A stretch of DNA of 64,000 nucleotides from Fimbriimonadales bacterium (GTDB lineage Bacteria; Armatimonadota; Fimbriimonadia; Fimbriimonadales; ATM1), in assembly GCA_026129745.1 (NCBI GenBank), contig JAHCHL010000001.1, forward strand, positions 124,001 through 188,000. Reading direction: 5' to 3'. Below are positions 1-8,555 of this stretch, piece after piece; the first letter of the stretch is position 1, and every line of letters starts with the position of its first letter. Both the position numbers and the translations under genes were made by a program. The notes under the pieces are model-generated. The model was not told the origin of the DNA, did not search any database, and saw nothing but the letters and a program-made list of their open reading frames with translations.

Positions 1-383
1 ATATAAAGCGTTCTCGAATCTGGATGAAAGGTGACCCAGTTCTTGCCGTTGTCAACCGAGGTCTCACCCATGCGTTTTAGTGGAGACAGAAACAGAACTG
101 CGTTGTGGCCAAGATCATTCTGGTCGCGTCGGATTCGAACCGGATCTTTTGCGCCCCAACTGTGCAAAACACGGACTGCAGAGTAATTCGTCCTAAGGTC
201 ACGCTCCATCGCGCGCTTGATAATGTTGAGTGCACGACCGTCCGACTGCACAGTGAGAACTTCACAGACTTTCTCAATTTCTGCGAGCGAATCTTGTTTG
301 TTTATGTCTGCAAACGATGAACTTTGAGCAAATGCTATCGACGCTGACAGCAAAGCTGTCAGTAGCGCTGACGCTTTCAGCAT
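1..383 (-). CDS. RseB/MucB-like periplasmic regulator, partial (3' end outside window)
   Basis: The frame opens at an ATG at 383 and runs off the left edge, so only about 127 residues are present. Residues 1-20 form a signal peptide ending in SIAFAQ. The remainder contains LRTNYSAVRVLHSW and NGKNWVTFHPDSRTLY, which resemble the N-terminal lipoprotein-carrier-like fold of RseB/MucB, proteins that bind anti-sigma factors in the periplasm and sense misplaced envelope components. It begins 10 bp after the anti-sigma gene stop and follows the sigma/anti-sigma pair, the same order as rpoE-rseA-rseB. It could instead be a LolA-like or outer-membrane lipoprotein-sorting protein. The operon position favours a regulator, but the missing C-terminus prevents a firm choice. 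Confidence 0.72.
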   Translation of the reverse strand, partial: MLKASALLTALLSASIAFAQSSSFADINKQDSLAEIEKVCEVLTVQSDGRALNIIKRAMERDLRTNYSAVRVLHSWGAKDPVRIRRDQNDLGHNAVLFLSPLKRMGETSVDNGKNWVTFHPDSRTLY

Positions 384-393
384 TCGAATTGAA

Positions 394-870
394 CTATCTG
401 TTGCTCGAAATCCCTTCATATGAAACGGTCACACCCTGCGACAAGGGACTACTTGCCTGGAAATAAATCTGATCACGCTCGAATCCCTCTCGCGGTGCAA
501 CTGCTGGAGGAGCTGTTGCAACATTGCTCTCGTCGTGCCGATTAAAACTGAAAACTACAACGGCGCAAACAGCCGCTGCAGCCGCAACTGCCATGCCGCT
601 CCATCCAAACCGGAATGTGAAGCCGCGAGCGACGCGAACTGTCCTACTGTCTTCTGATTGAATCGCATTAAGCAATCGCAGTTCAAAGTCATCGGCCGGC
701 TTCCTAGCAGGAAGATTTCCAAGCATCGACTTGACTTCGCGCAGCGAATCCAATTCAAAAGCACATTGACGACAATCTGACACATGCGATCGAACTCGCA
801 GCATATCGACGCCATCGAGTTCTCCATCGATGTAGGCAGCCAGTCTCGATTCGACAAAATTGCAGTTCAT
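394..870 (-). CDS. zinc-finger (zf-HC2) anti-sigma factor with one membrane segment
   Basis: A 158-residue protein. The N-terminus carries the zf-HC2 signature: Cys3 and then H29-x3-C33-x2-C36, the zinc-binding anti-sigma motif of RsrA/ChrR/RskA-type factors that hold an ECF sigma factor inactive. Residues about 86-107 (WSGMAVAAAAAVCAVVVFSF) form a single membrane helix, and the rest would face the periplasm. The start overlaps the sigma gene stop by 4 bp (ATGA), so translation is probably coupled. Its cognate partner is inferred to be the ECF sigma factor just upstream. Together with the RseB-like gene this forms a signal path from envelope to RNA polymerase. Confidence 0.9.
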   Translation of the reverse strand: MNCNFVESRLAAYIDGELDGVDMLRVRSHVSDCRQCAFELDSLREVKSMLGNLPARKPADDFELRLLNAIQSEDSRTVRVARGFTFRFGWSGMAVAAAAAVCAVVVFSFNRHDESNVATAPPAVAPREGFERDQIYFQASSPLSQGVTVSYEGISSNR

Positions 871-1451
871 TCAAGCATCCCTTTGTATTTCTCAGGCTTT
901 GCTTTCACCAAAAAGCTTCTGAGCTGTTTGCGACCCCTATGGATCCTCGATCGGACCGTTCCGATCGAGGTCTTCATGATCGACGCGACCTCTTCGTACG
1001 AGAACCCTTCGATGTCGGCCAACAAGACGGCTACACGAAAGTCCGGGGTCATTCTGTTCAGCCCTTCTTGAATTTCGGCTTCCATTTCGGAAGTCATCAC
1101 CAGCCTTTCCGGTGAAGCAGACTCGTCAGGAAAGTCCCAGGTCGAGCCGGTTTCGGGATGCGGCTCGTCGAGGCTGCTGGTTTTTAGCTTTCCCCTGCGA
1201 CGAATATCGTCTATGTACGCGTTGGTCATGATCCGGTAAAGCCAGCTTGTGAACGGTAGGCTGGGGTCATACCGATGGAAAAATCGATAGGCCCGTAAGA
1301 AGGCTTCCTGGACCAAGTCTTCGGCGTCAGTTCTCGATCCGGTGAGGCGGAGAGCCAGATGGAAGGCCTGCTGATGCGTGCGCTTCAGCAAGCTCTCGAA
1401 CATCTCGCGGCTGTTCTCGCCCGCCGAGGTCGTGGTTCCTGCTAGGATCAT
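867..1451 (-). CDS. ECF (sigma-70 family, RpoE-like) RNA polymerase sigma factor
   Basis: A 194-residue protein with the two-domain ECF layout. Region 2 spans about residues 20-88, including DAEDLVQEAFLRAYRFF and the core-binding/-10 segment SWLYRIMTNAYIDDIRRR. Region 4 spans about 128-180, with EGFSYEEVASIMKTSIGTVRSRIHRGR as the helix-turn-helix that reads the -35 element. The acidic linker of about 35 residues between them is normal for the family. It is first in the sigma / zf-HC2 anti-sigma / RseB-like operon and would direct an envelope-stress-type regulon. It is divergent from the ROK-like regulator. No further subgroup can be assigned by eye. Confidence 0.95.
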   Translation of the reverse strand: MILAGTTTSAGENSREMFESLLKRTHQQAFHLALRLTGSRTDAEDLVQEAFLRAYRFFHRYDPSLPFTSWLYRIMTNAYIDDIRRRGKLKTSSLDEPHPETGSTWDFPDESASPERLVMTSEMEAEIQEGLNRMTPDFRVAVLLADIEGFSYEEVASIMKTSIGTVRSRIHRGRKQLRSFLVKAKPEKYKGMLE

Positions 1452-1563
1452 CCGAAGGGTTACCTAATCTGAATTGTTGCTACGCAACCTGGGTCCCGTT
1501 CAGTTCCCCAATGCACGCACGATACCAAAAGCCTGGGAGAACGGTCAGAATTGGCCCGTTCGG

Positions 1564-2433
1564 ATGAAACGCCCAGTCACACCAGAAGCCTTAGAACCGG
1601 ATGAGCTTCGGCTTGTGCTCCAGGTCTTTGAGAGCCCTGGCATCGTGCGCTCCCAGCTTGCCGAACGCCTTGGAGTCAGCCAGGCTACAGCGGCTGCGAC
1701 GATCCGCAAACTGATCAGCAACGGAGCGCTTGTCGAGTCAGGGCAGGCTCCGAGCCAGGGTGGAAGGCGGGCAGTCCAACTCGGCATCGCTCCGGGCTTC
1801 TTGACGGCTCGAATCGCTGCGCGGATAGGAGGCGAGGAAGTCGATGTAAACGTGGATGCCGGGCTTGCTCACACGATAAGCCCATCAGGCGAACCCACGA
1901 TGCTGACTTCAGGGGTTCCGTTGGGTGGCGAGCTCGGCTATGCCGAGGCGCTGATCTACCTCCATTCCTACCGTCTAGGCGGTCTTAGTGATGACTTGAC
2001 TGTCGGGCTGGACATATGGGATTGGCCGTCTGCGGCTTGGGGAAAGCAAGGAATGGGTGTCCTACCGCTGGACGCCAGCAGCATCCTGTGCGTCAATGGC
2101 TTGTGCGAGGGCAACCCAACTATGCTTGCTGCGGCCGAGCAAGTGGGTGACTTGGCTGCCATGCGCCGGGCAGACGACGGGGTGGAGGCCATTGCTGGCG
2201 CGCTTGCGACGCTCGCGACCCTGGTTCGCCCACAAAGAGTTCTGTTTGGGTTGCATCCGGGCTTCGAGGCTTTCTATCGGCCTGAAGAAATCCGGCACCG
2301 ATTTCGAAGGCGAATCGAAAGTCAAGTTCGGGACTCGGTTGCATTGACGTTCGTGGAAGCCAGCCTGATCGATCGCACGATCGGCGCAGGTCTTGCAGTG
2401 ATCCACCGGCGGCTCCTCGAATTGAGTTCCTGA
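1564..2433 (+). CDS. winged-helix regulator with ROK-like C-terminal region
   Basis: From the ATG at 1564 the product is 289 residues. The first 70 residues form a MarR/ROK-type winged helix, with recognition region RSQLAERLGVSQATAAATIRKL and a wing SQGGRRAVQLGI. The remainder is laid out like a ROK sugar-kinase-like domain and ends in IGAGLAVIHRR, typical of ROK repressors. I cannot see the usual DxGxT phosphate loop or the ROK zinc Cys motif, so it probably binds a ligand rather than phosphorylating one. An upstream in-frame TTG at 1474 would add 30 low-complexity residues; the ATG immediately before the HTH is preferred. The effector and targets are unknown. Confidence 0.7.
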   Translation: MKRPVTPEALEPDELRLVLQVFESPGIVRSQLAERLGVSQATAAATIRKLISNGALVESGQAPSQGGRRAVQLGIAPGFLTARIAARIGGEEVDVNVDAGLAHTISPSGEPTMLTSGVPLGGELGYAEALIYLHSYRLGGLSDDLTVGLDIWDWPSAAWGKQGMGVLPLDASSILCVNGLCEGNPTMLAAAEQVGDLAAMRRADDGVEAIAGALATLATLVRPQRVLFGLHPGFEAFYRPEEIRHRFRRRIESQVRDSVALTFVEASLIDRTIGAGLAVIHRRLLELSS

Positions 2434-2483
2434 TAATTTTGCGAGTACTCACCGAGCGCGGTTAAATCTGTCAGTAGTGCTGT

Positions 2484-2489
2484 TACAAT
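2484..2489 (+). promoter_or_regulatory. -10 element TACAAT, 7 bp before the start of the beta-propeller gene
   Basis: TACAAT is followed by 7 bases and then the ATG at 2497, so a transcript would begin at or within a base or two of the start codon. No Shine-Dalgarno sequence is present in the gap. The same arrangement recurs at several other genes in this window. Confidence 0.6.
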
Positions 2490-2496
2490 TGACTGT

Positions 2497-4020
2497 ATGT
2501 GGAGCAGAAATTGTTTGGTGATCGCGCTGTTGTTGGCGGTCGTTTCGGCAGTCGGTCAAGCCGCATTCAAGACTCTCTATGTCACGAACAACGTCTCCGG
2601 CAACGTGACTGCCTTTCGTGTCAACGGTGATGGTTCGCTGACAACGATTGGCGTCTATCCGGCGGGAGTGAATCCGCAAGACTGCGCTCTTACGCACGAT
2701 GGGCGCAACTTAGTTGTGCTGAATGCAACTGCGGCGCAAATCGAAGAGCTTTACGTGTTTCGAGTTATGGCAGATGGCAGCCTTGTTCAGCTTAACCCGC
2801 CTGTAACAGTCGGCGACGGCCCGCTATCCGTCTGGGTAACCAGAAACAACTTTGCATTGGTGCCTTCCGCAACGGACGACAACTTGACTTCGTTTTTGGT
2901 TTCCAATGACAACCTCTTTCAACGGGATCAAAAGCCGGCAGGAACTTTTCCCATCAAAGTGATTTCGACACCGAATGGGGACTTCGTGTATTGCTCGGGA
3001 AGCTCTGCTGGTGGAAACGTTTACAAGTATTCGATCGATGCAAACGGAATGCTGACGCCGATTGGTGTTCCCACGCCCGTCACAGAAGGCAGTCCGCAAG
3101 GGATGGCTGTGCATCCTAACGGAAGGATTCTGTATGTTTCCACGGCACTTGGTAACGTTGTCCGATGGTTTCGAATCGAATCCAATGGGGAGCTGACAGC
3201 GTTAGGAAGTCAGAACGCGGGCGGCAACAGTTGCACGGAGTTGGCCATCCATCCGGCAGGCAACTACTTGTATGTTTGCAATGTCGTCAGTGATACGCTG
3301 ACAGTTCTCAACGTTCATCCTGACGGTTCTCTTTCAGCTACGGGCCAATCGTATGCCATTGGAAACGACATTCGGTCTGTCGAGACTGATGGACGATTTG
3401 TTTACGTCACAGATGAAAGTTCCATTGGCGGGAGTCCAGTCGGTGTCGTCGTTTTTCGAATCAATAACGATGGAACGCTAACTCAGTTGGGTCCTGCAAC
3501 ACCTACGGGCGGCACAAGACCGCAGCAAATGGCAGTTTGGTCTCCCGTTGTGTCGGTGCTTGCAACCGGAGTTGCGATTACGGCAGGAGTTCCGTCTGGA
3601 GGGGGATTAGCCGAGATTCTCGCGAGCGACAACCAGTATCTTCGCGTACGGGAGGCGCCTCCGATTGCGCTCGGCGCGCCATCGGCTCGAATCGAAGTCG
3701 AAACGTCCGCCCCTCAAGATTACGCTTCTTCTATCGAGATATTGGTCGAGACCGGTACATCAGCTGCACCTGCCCAAGCCGTCACGATGACGCTCGACTT
3801 GTGGGACAACAAAACCAACACTTGGCAGCGCATTGGCAGTTCGGCGATGACCTCTGGCGACAGTGAACACGTCTTCGAAGCCCTGTGGCAAGCGTCGCGA
3901 TTCGTTGAACCTGGAACCGGGCGCATTCGGACGAGAATTGGGTGGCTTGATCCAGGGTCTCTGTTCACGTTCGGGTGGCAGGTCCGAGTCGACTACATCG
4001 AATTCCGCGTTCGGCCTTAG
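2497..4020 (+). CDS. exported lactonase-type (YVTN-like) beta-propeller protein
   Basis: A 507-residue protein with a signal peptide of about 23 residues (CLVIALLLAVVSAVGQA). Residues about 25-350 carry repeated propeller blades with phrases such as LYVTNNVSGNVTAFRVN, HPNGRILYVSTALGN and HPAGNYLYVCNVVSD. This is the pattern of the 7-bladed lactonase/6-phosphogluconolactonase-like family (PF10282). Residues about 355-507 are a separate beta-rich domain (SGGGLAEILASDNQYL to the C-terminus) that is not part of the propeller and resembles C-terminal domains I associate with exported proteins of this group. Enzyme activity is not established, because many family members are structural or binding proteins. 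It stands alone between the ROK-like regulator and purL. Confidence 0.8.
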   Translation: MWSRNCLVIALLLAVVSAVGQAAFKTLYVTNNVSGNVTAFRVNGDGSLTTIGVYPAGVNPQDCALTHDGRNLVVLNATAAQIEELYVFRVMADGSLVQLNPPVTVGDGPLSVWVTRNNFALVPSATDDNLTSFLVSNDNLFQRDQKPAGTFPIKVISTPNGDFVYCSGSSAGGNVYKYSIDANGMLTPIGVPTPVTEGSPQGMAVHPNGRILYVSTALGNVVRWFRIESNGELTALGSQNAGGNSCTELAIHPAGNYLYVCNVVSDTLTVLNVHPDGSLSATGQSYAIGNDIRSVETDGRFVYVTDESSIGGSPVGVVVFRINNDGTLTQLGPATPTGGTRPQQMAVWSPVVSVLATGVAITAGVPSGGGLAEILASDNQYLRVREAPPIALGAPSARIEVETSAPQDYASSIEILVETGTSAAPAQAVTMTLDLWDNKTNTWQRIGSSAMTSGDSEHVFEALWQASRFVEPGTGRIRTRIGWLDPGSLFTFGWQVRVDYIEFRVRP

Positions 4021-4028
4021 CTGGCTTG

Positions 4029-4034
4029 TATAAT
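4029..4034 (+). promoter_or_regulatory. -10 element TATAAT, 7 bp before purL
   Basis: A perfect TATAAT lies 7 bases before the purL ATG at 4042, in the 21-bp gap after the upstream stop codon. There is no ribosome binding site, so the message would be leaderless. Confidence 0.7.
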
Positions 4035-4041
4035 CTCCGGC

Positions 4042-6435
4042 ATGCCGAGCGAAGCCCCCGACAAAGCCCTTCATCGCGAGATGGGGTTATCCGATCTCGA
4101 ATACGAGGCAATCAAGAACGAATTGCGGAGGGAGCCGACCCTTACGGAGCTTGGCATGTTTGCAGTGCTTTGGAGCGAGCACTGTTCTTACAAATCGAGT
4201 AAACCAGTTTTGAAATTTTTCAGCGACTATCGACAGGCAGTAGAAGGCGCGGGACTTGAGAACGCAGGAATTGTCGACATTGGTGACGGCATTGGCATAA
4301 CGTTCAAAGTAGAAAGCCACAACCACCCCTCTGCTGTCGAACCGTATGAAGGGGCGGCGACAGGAGTCGGTGGGATCATTCGCGATATATTGACGATGGG
4401 GGCGCGTCCGATCGCGTGCTTGAACTCATTGCGTTTCGGCGACATTGCAAGCGGTGCGGAAGATCGCCGATTGTTCGCAAGAGTCGTTCAAGGGATCGGA
4501 GGTTACGGAAATTGCATCGGCGTGCCGACTGTGGCCGGCGAAGTTAACTTTCATCCACGTTACTCAGGAAACCCGCTCGTCAATGCGATGTGCATCGGGC
4601 AACTGTCGCTCGACAACATTGCGTCGGCGGCGGCGAAGGGGCCGGGCAATTCGGTTGTGTACCTTGGCAGCTCGACAGGACTCGACGGCATCCACGGAGC
4701 GACGTTTGCAAGCGAAGTGCTTGGAGATGACAGTGAAGCCAAGCGCCCAAATGTGCAAATCGGCGATCCGTTTGCAGGAAAGCTGCTTATCGAGGCGACA
4801 CTCGAAGCATTGGCAACCGGTGCGATTGTAGCCATTCAAGACATGGGTGCTGCCGGACTGACTTGCAGCACCTGCGAAATGTCTTCGAAGGGCAATGTCG
4901 GAATGGAAATCGAACTCGACAAAGTGCCACTTCGCGCAAGCGGAATGAGCGCGTATGAAATCATGCTCAGCGAAAGCCAAGAGCGCATGCTTGCCGTTGT
5001 CGAGCTCGATCGCGAACACGAGGTCATCGCCATTTTCCAAAAGTGGGGTCTGCCAGCAGCCGTGATTGGAAGAGTCATTCCGGAGCCTGTTGTGATAGTC
5101 AAGCACCATGGAAAAGTCGAAGCTAACATCCCGGCAAAATTCATAACGGACGGATGTCCAACGATCGATCTTGATGCTGCCGAGCCAGCCAACGTGCGAG
5201 ATGCAAAGCTTTTCAATCCCCAATCGCTTCCTCAGCCGCACAACTTCGATCAATGTCTGACTTCTCTGATCGAGAGTCTGGACATTGCATCGAAGCGCTG
5301 GGTCTATGAACAGTACGACTCAAGCGTTCAAACGAGGACCTCGATCGGACCGGGTCAAGGAGATGCTGCGGTTCTCGCACTGCGCGAGACTGCAAAGGGC
5401 ATCGCAGCAAAAATCGATTGCAACGCGAGGCACGTTTACGCGGATCCTTATGTCGGCGGACAACTCGCGATCATCGAAGCAGCACGAAACGTAGCCTGCA
5501 CCGGAGCGAAACCTGTCGCCGCAACTGATTGTCTCAACTACGGCAATCCAAATGATCCTTGTGTCTATTATCAATTCCGAGAATCCGTACGCGGGCTGGC
5601 GGACGCATCTGAGGCGCTGGAGATTCCCGTCATTTCTGGCAATGTGAGCTTTTACAACGAGACGGAGCATGGAGAGGTCCTTCCGACTCCGACTGTCGGA
5701 GTGGTCGGTGTCATCGAAGATGCTGCAAAGCGAGTGGGGATGGGATTCCCCAAGGGAATGGGCTACATCTACATGGCGTATGGCTTTTCGCCCGCACCAC
5801 GGCAGCAGGGGCTTGGTGCAAGCGAATACGCAAGAGTCGTTCATGGCGTTGAAGATGGCGCTCCGGAATCGCCAGACCTGGCAACGGAAAAAGCATTGCT
5901 CAAGTTTCTTGAAACGGTTGTGAGCAAGGAGTTCATCACTTGCGCGCACGACATTTCCGAAGGCGGGTTCGCAGTAGCACTCGCGGAAATGGCCATCGCT
6001 GGCGAAGCAGGTTGCTACGCGCTTGTCGACGCCGATGAGCACTTCCAACGCCACATTCTCGGTCCCGTGCTGGATCATGTTCTGTCACATGGCATTCCAC
6101 CTTCGGAATCCGTGCAACGCGCGCTTATCGACGCCGAAACCGGCGCGAATCCGTGGCTGTTCACGCAGCGCATGGATGCAAGGCTCTTTGGTGAAATGCC
6201 AGGCCGTGTATTGTTTGGAGTGTCGAACGATGCAGTGCGGCATGCGATTATGGAGCAAGTCTGGGCTATTGCCGATGAGCTGCATTTGGCGCTCTACTGT
6301 GTCGGAACGTATGACTACACAAACCGCAAGGTGCAAGTCATTTCACCGAGCAGAGTTTTGCTTGAACAGAACATTGAAGAATTGAGAAAGCTCTACGAAG
6401 AGGCGATTCCGAAGATTATGGAGCGAGGTGCTTAG
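4042..6435 (+). CDS. purL: phosphoribosylformylglycinamidine synthase, PurL subunit (small type)
   Basis: A 797-residue protein that matches the small PurL used with separate PurQ and PurS. It converts FGAR plus glutamine-derived ammonia and ATP to FGAM in purine synthesis. The N-terminus contains [20 protein letters not shown] and [19 protein letters not shown], the nucleotide/substrate signature. [20 protein letters not shown] and the second AIR-synthase-like half ([27 protein letters not shown]) follow in the expected order. purQ and purS are not adjacent. The start is fixed by the leaderless-type TATAAT 7 bp upstream. The next gene starts 2 bp after the stop, so the two are probably co-transcribed. 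Confidence 0.97.
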   Translation: MPSEAPDKALHREMGLSDLEYEAIKNELRREPTLTELGMFAVLWSEHCSYKSSKPVLKFFSDYRQAVEGAGLENAGIVDIGDGIGITFKVESHNHPSAVEPYEGAATGVGGIIRDILTMGARPIACLNSLRFGDIASGAEDRRLFARVVQGIGGYGNCIGVPTVAGEVNFHPRYSGNPLVNAMCIGQLSLDNIASAAAKGPGNSVVYLGSSTGLDGIHGATFASEVLGDDSEAKRPNVQIGDPFAGKLLIEATLEALATGAIVAIQDMGAAGLTCSTCEMSSKGNVGMEIELDKVPLRASGMSAYEIMLSESQERMLAVVELDREHEVIAIFQKWGLPAAVIGRVIPEPVVIVKHHGKVEANIPAKFITDGCPTIDLDAAEPANVRDAKLFNPQSLPQPHNFDQCLTSLIESLDIASKRWVYEQYDSSVQTRTSIGPGQGDAAVLALRETAKGIAAKIDCNARHVYADPYVGGQLAIIEAARNVACTGAKPVAATDCLNYGNPNDPCVYYQFRESVRGLADASEALEIPVISGNVSFYNETEHGEVLPTPTVGVVGVIEDAAKRVGMGFPKGMGYIYMAYGFSPAPRQQGLGASEYARVVHGVEDGAPESPDLATEKALLKFLETVVSKEFITCAHDISEGGFAVALAEMAIAGEAGCYALVDADEHFQRHILGPVLDHVLSHGIPPSESVQRALIDAETGANPWLFTQRMDARLFGEMPGRVLFGVSNDAVRHAIMEQVWAIADELHLALYCVGTYDYTNRKVQVISPSRVLLEQNIEELRKLYEEAIPKIMERGA

Positions 6436-6437
6436 CC

Positions 6438-6950
6438 GTGTTCACGTTTACTGAACATGTCGATGTAATGGCTTCCAATGAAGAAGGTTTCATGGCGGTA
6501 GCCGATTTGATGGCTCGCGGGCACTACTATCCTGAGAATGTGTTCCTACTTCGGGAAATGGCTCCGAGGCCACCAAGTCCGACAGAGAAGTTTTTGCCTG
6601 GTCAGCGAGTGTCATACAGAATCGACAATGCGACTTTCGAAACGGAAATAAGCGAAGTTGAAGAATGGTATGAAGTCGAAGCGCATATCAAAGAGATTCA
6701 TCGCAACTCGCCGAAAGCAGAAAAACTTGAGTGGAGGCTTTCAGAACTGACGCCTGGAACCATACGAATCGAACTGACGTTTTCGGCGAACTATGGATTA
6801 GTTGAAAAAGTGAGCAGAGGCAATCAAGTTCGCAAGTTCTGGCGCGAGACGCTCGACCGATTGAAGACTTATCTTGAAGACAAGAAGTCACTCGCCCATG
6901 CGAGAATGTGGGCACCTAAGCCGCAAGGCGATCCACTGTCGAACTTGTAG
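6438..6950 (+). CDS. SRPBCC/START-like domain protein of unknown ligand
   Basis: A 170-residue protein starting at GTG, 2 bp after the purL stop. The sequence alternates beta strands (FLPGQRVSYRIDNATFETEI, WYEVEAHIKEIHR, GTIRIELTFSANYGLV) and ends with a long helix (VRKFWRETLDRLKTYLEDKK). This is the helix-grip layout of SRPBCC/polyketide-cyclase-like proteins, which bind hydrophobic ligands. I see no catalytic motif. Its 3' end overlaps the convergent DUF454 gene by 35 bp. Being directly behind purL suggests shared transcription but not shared function. Confidence 0.6.
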   Translation: MFTFTEHVDVMASNEEGFMAVADLMARGHYYPENVFLLREMAPRPPSPTEKFLPGQRVSYRIDNATFETEISEVEEWYEVEAHIKEIHRNSPKAEKLEWRLSELTPGTIRIELTFSANYGLVEKVSRGNQVRKFWRETLDRLKTYLEDKKSLAHARMWAPKPQGDPLSNL

Positions 6951-7311
6951 CATCGATCCTTGTTGGACGCGAGAGCAGGTAGACAGTAAGTGAAACGGCT
7001 GTGACTGCCAGAACAACTCGCACCCACCACATCGAGACCAAGAAGACCGCAGTCATTCCAATCGACACCCAAATCATCGTAATGGCGATAACTTTGTGCT
7101 TGGCGCTGATGCTGCCGTCCTTTCTCCATGCTCGCAGGGTCTTTCCAAACCTTGGGTGCTCCAGGAGCCAATTCTCCGCTTTGGGGGAACTCTTCGAGAA
7201 GCACCAAAGTGCAAGGATCATGAAGATCGTGGTTGGCAGCAGCGGCACGAAAGCCCCGATCACTCCGATCGAAACAAGAAGCACTCCTGAGGCAAAGTAG
7301 ATCGGCCGCAT
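6916..7311 (-). CDS. DUF454 (YbaN-like) inner-membrane protein
   Basis: A 131-residue protein. The N-terminal signature GVIGAFVPLLPTTIFMILALWCFSKSS and the following HPRFGKTLRAWRKDGSIS are diagnostic of DUF454/YbaN. There are probably three membrane segments (about 4-22, 24-40 and 70-108). The function of this family is not established. It is convergent with the SRPBCC-like gene and their last 35 bp overlap, so any terminator would have to lie inside coding sequence. Confidence 0.88.
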   Translation of the reverse strand: MRPIYFASGVLLVSIGVIGAFVPLLPTTIFMILALWCFSKSSPKAENWLLEHPRFGKTLRAWRKDGSISAKHKVIAITMIWVSIGMTAVFLVSMWWVRVVLAVTAVSLTVYLLSRPTRIDATSSTVDRLAA

Positions 7312-7351
7312 CTTGCTGTCGCAATTACGGATTATCCGCTGAACGAGTACC

Positions 7352-7576
7352 CTATTTCTCGGTTCTAGAGGCTACTTCCATCACATTCGCAACGCCTTCG
7401 ACACGAACGATGTCTCCTGGCCGGATCTTCTTCGACCTGCGCGTCTCGGTGATCCCGCCGACTTTCACCTTGCCGGATAGGATTAATTCCTTGGCATGGC
7501 CGCCCGATTCGGCCGCACCTGCAAGCTTCAGGAGCTGTTGGAGTTCGATATAGTCGCCGTCGATTTCGATCCGCAC
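7352..7576 (-). CDS. small S4-domain RNA-binding protein
   Basis: A 74-residue protein that is essentially one S4 domain. IELQQLLKLAGAAESGGHAKELILSGKVKVGG is followed by the strand RPGDIVRV, as in YaaA/YbcJ-type single-domain proteins that bind structured RNA. The start codon is GTG. It stands alone between the DUF454 gene (40 bp away) and the divergent pseudopilin-like gene. The target RNA is unknown; ribosomal or tRNA contacts are typical of the family. Confidence 0.85.
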   Translation of the reverse strand: MRIEIDGDYIELQQLLKLAGAAESGGHAKELILSGKVKVGGITETRRSKKIRPGDIVRVEGVANVMEVASRTEK

Positions 7577-7652
7577 TTACGAATTCTGACCAACAGAAAC
7601 GAATTGCTGCCCTTACCCCGTCAATTCCAACAGGAATAAGGAGGAATCTAAG

Positions 7653-8555
7653 GTGAAGCTTAGCTTTGTTGAAGTCGGAGTCGGCACGCTGGCAGTGATG
7701 GCGGCAGGGGTGACAATTCAAGGGGCGGTTAGCCAGGGCCCTCCTGATGCCGAAGCAAAAGTGCAACAGTCGACTTGCCTCAGTAACTTGCGGCATCTCG
7801 GGATTGCGTTCCAACTGTATTTGGGAGACTTTAACGATGTCGCTCCACTCTCGGTCCCAGCGGTCAATGGCCAGTTTGCTCCTTTGCAGCAGTTTCCGGC
7901 TCCTATTAGCCAAAGGTACGAGCCGATGGGATCTGGTTGGGCGCACGCACTACGGCCATACACTCTTTACAAGTCCGTGTTTGTCTGCCCCGCATCGAAG
8001 AAGCTCGAGGTCGAAGATAGTCAAGTTGGCCAGAGCCCTCGAGTGCTCGAGACAAGCTACGCCTACAACGGCTTGCTCCACGCCCTCAACGCGGCGAAAT
8101 TCGTCGCACCTGCCGAGCTGACAGCTTTCTGGGAAGGTTGGGGAGACACTTTCGATGCGCGATTCTACGGGGCCAATCCACAGTTGAATTGCCATGACGG
8201 ATCCCCACCCTGCGTGTATGCGGGAGTGCAAGGGCCCACTTCCATGATGTTTCAGCCACATGGGACCATGTGGATCCACAACTCAGGGTTTAACTCAGCC
8301 TTTGCAGATACGCACACGAAATGGACTCGTGTCGGAGCGCAAGTGACTCCCGACTCAGCAGGCCCACCCTATACGGACTATCGAATAGATCCGTTCACAG
8401 GGTACGACGAGAGTGGGATTCCAGGCTGGTATTGGCAGCATCACATGCATCCTCTAATCTTTTCGCCGGACTTTGACTTCAATTGGAGCAAGCGAGACGC
8501 GGACGGGCGCGCGATGCCAACTCCACAGAGCCTGACGAGACTGCCAGTCCATTGA
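7653..8555 (+). CDS. pseudopilin-like H-x9-D protein (DUF1559-related), exported or membrane-anchored
   Basis: A 300-residue protein from a GTG with a very strong ribosome site (AAGGAGG) just upstream. CLSNLRHLGIAFQLYLGDFNDVAP matches the region after the pilin helix in H-x9-DG/DUF1559 pseudopilins, and HNSGFNSAFADTHTKW supplies the H-x9-D motif with Thr in place of Gly. The N-terminus (LSFVEVGVGTLAVMAAGV) is only a degenerate prepilin-like helix, because the normal FTLIE cleavage box is missing. It may therefore be a plain membrane anchor or signal peptide. Its TGA overlaps the sirtuin start. It may use the type II secretion system encoded further right, which is inference. Confidence 0.72.
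   Translation: MKLSFVEVGVGTLAVMAAGVTIQGAVSQGPPDAEAKVQQSTCLSNLRHLGIAFQLYLGDFNDVAPLSVPAVNGQFAPLQQFPAPISQRYEPMGSGWAHALRPYTLYKSVFVCPASKKLEVEDSQVGQSPRVLETSYAYNGLLHALNAAKFVAPAELTAFWEGWGDTFDARFYGANPQLNCHDGSPPCVYAGVQGPTSMMFQPHGTMWIHNSGFNSAFADTHTKWTRVGAQVTPDSAGPPYTDYRIDPFTGYDESGIPGWYWQHHMHPLIFSPDFDFNWSKRDADGRAMPTPQSLTRLPVH

Noticed and set aside
4564..5253. Long minus-strand frame inside purL (also 5320-6078)
   Set aside because: These are antisense shadows of the purL coding pattern with no domain similarity.
8483..8551. Longer sirtuin start at TTG 8483
   Set aside because: It adds unconserved residues and a 73-bp overlap, whereas the TTG at 8552 gives TTGA coupling and a standard N-terminus.
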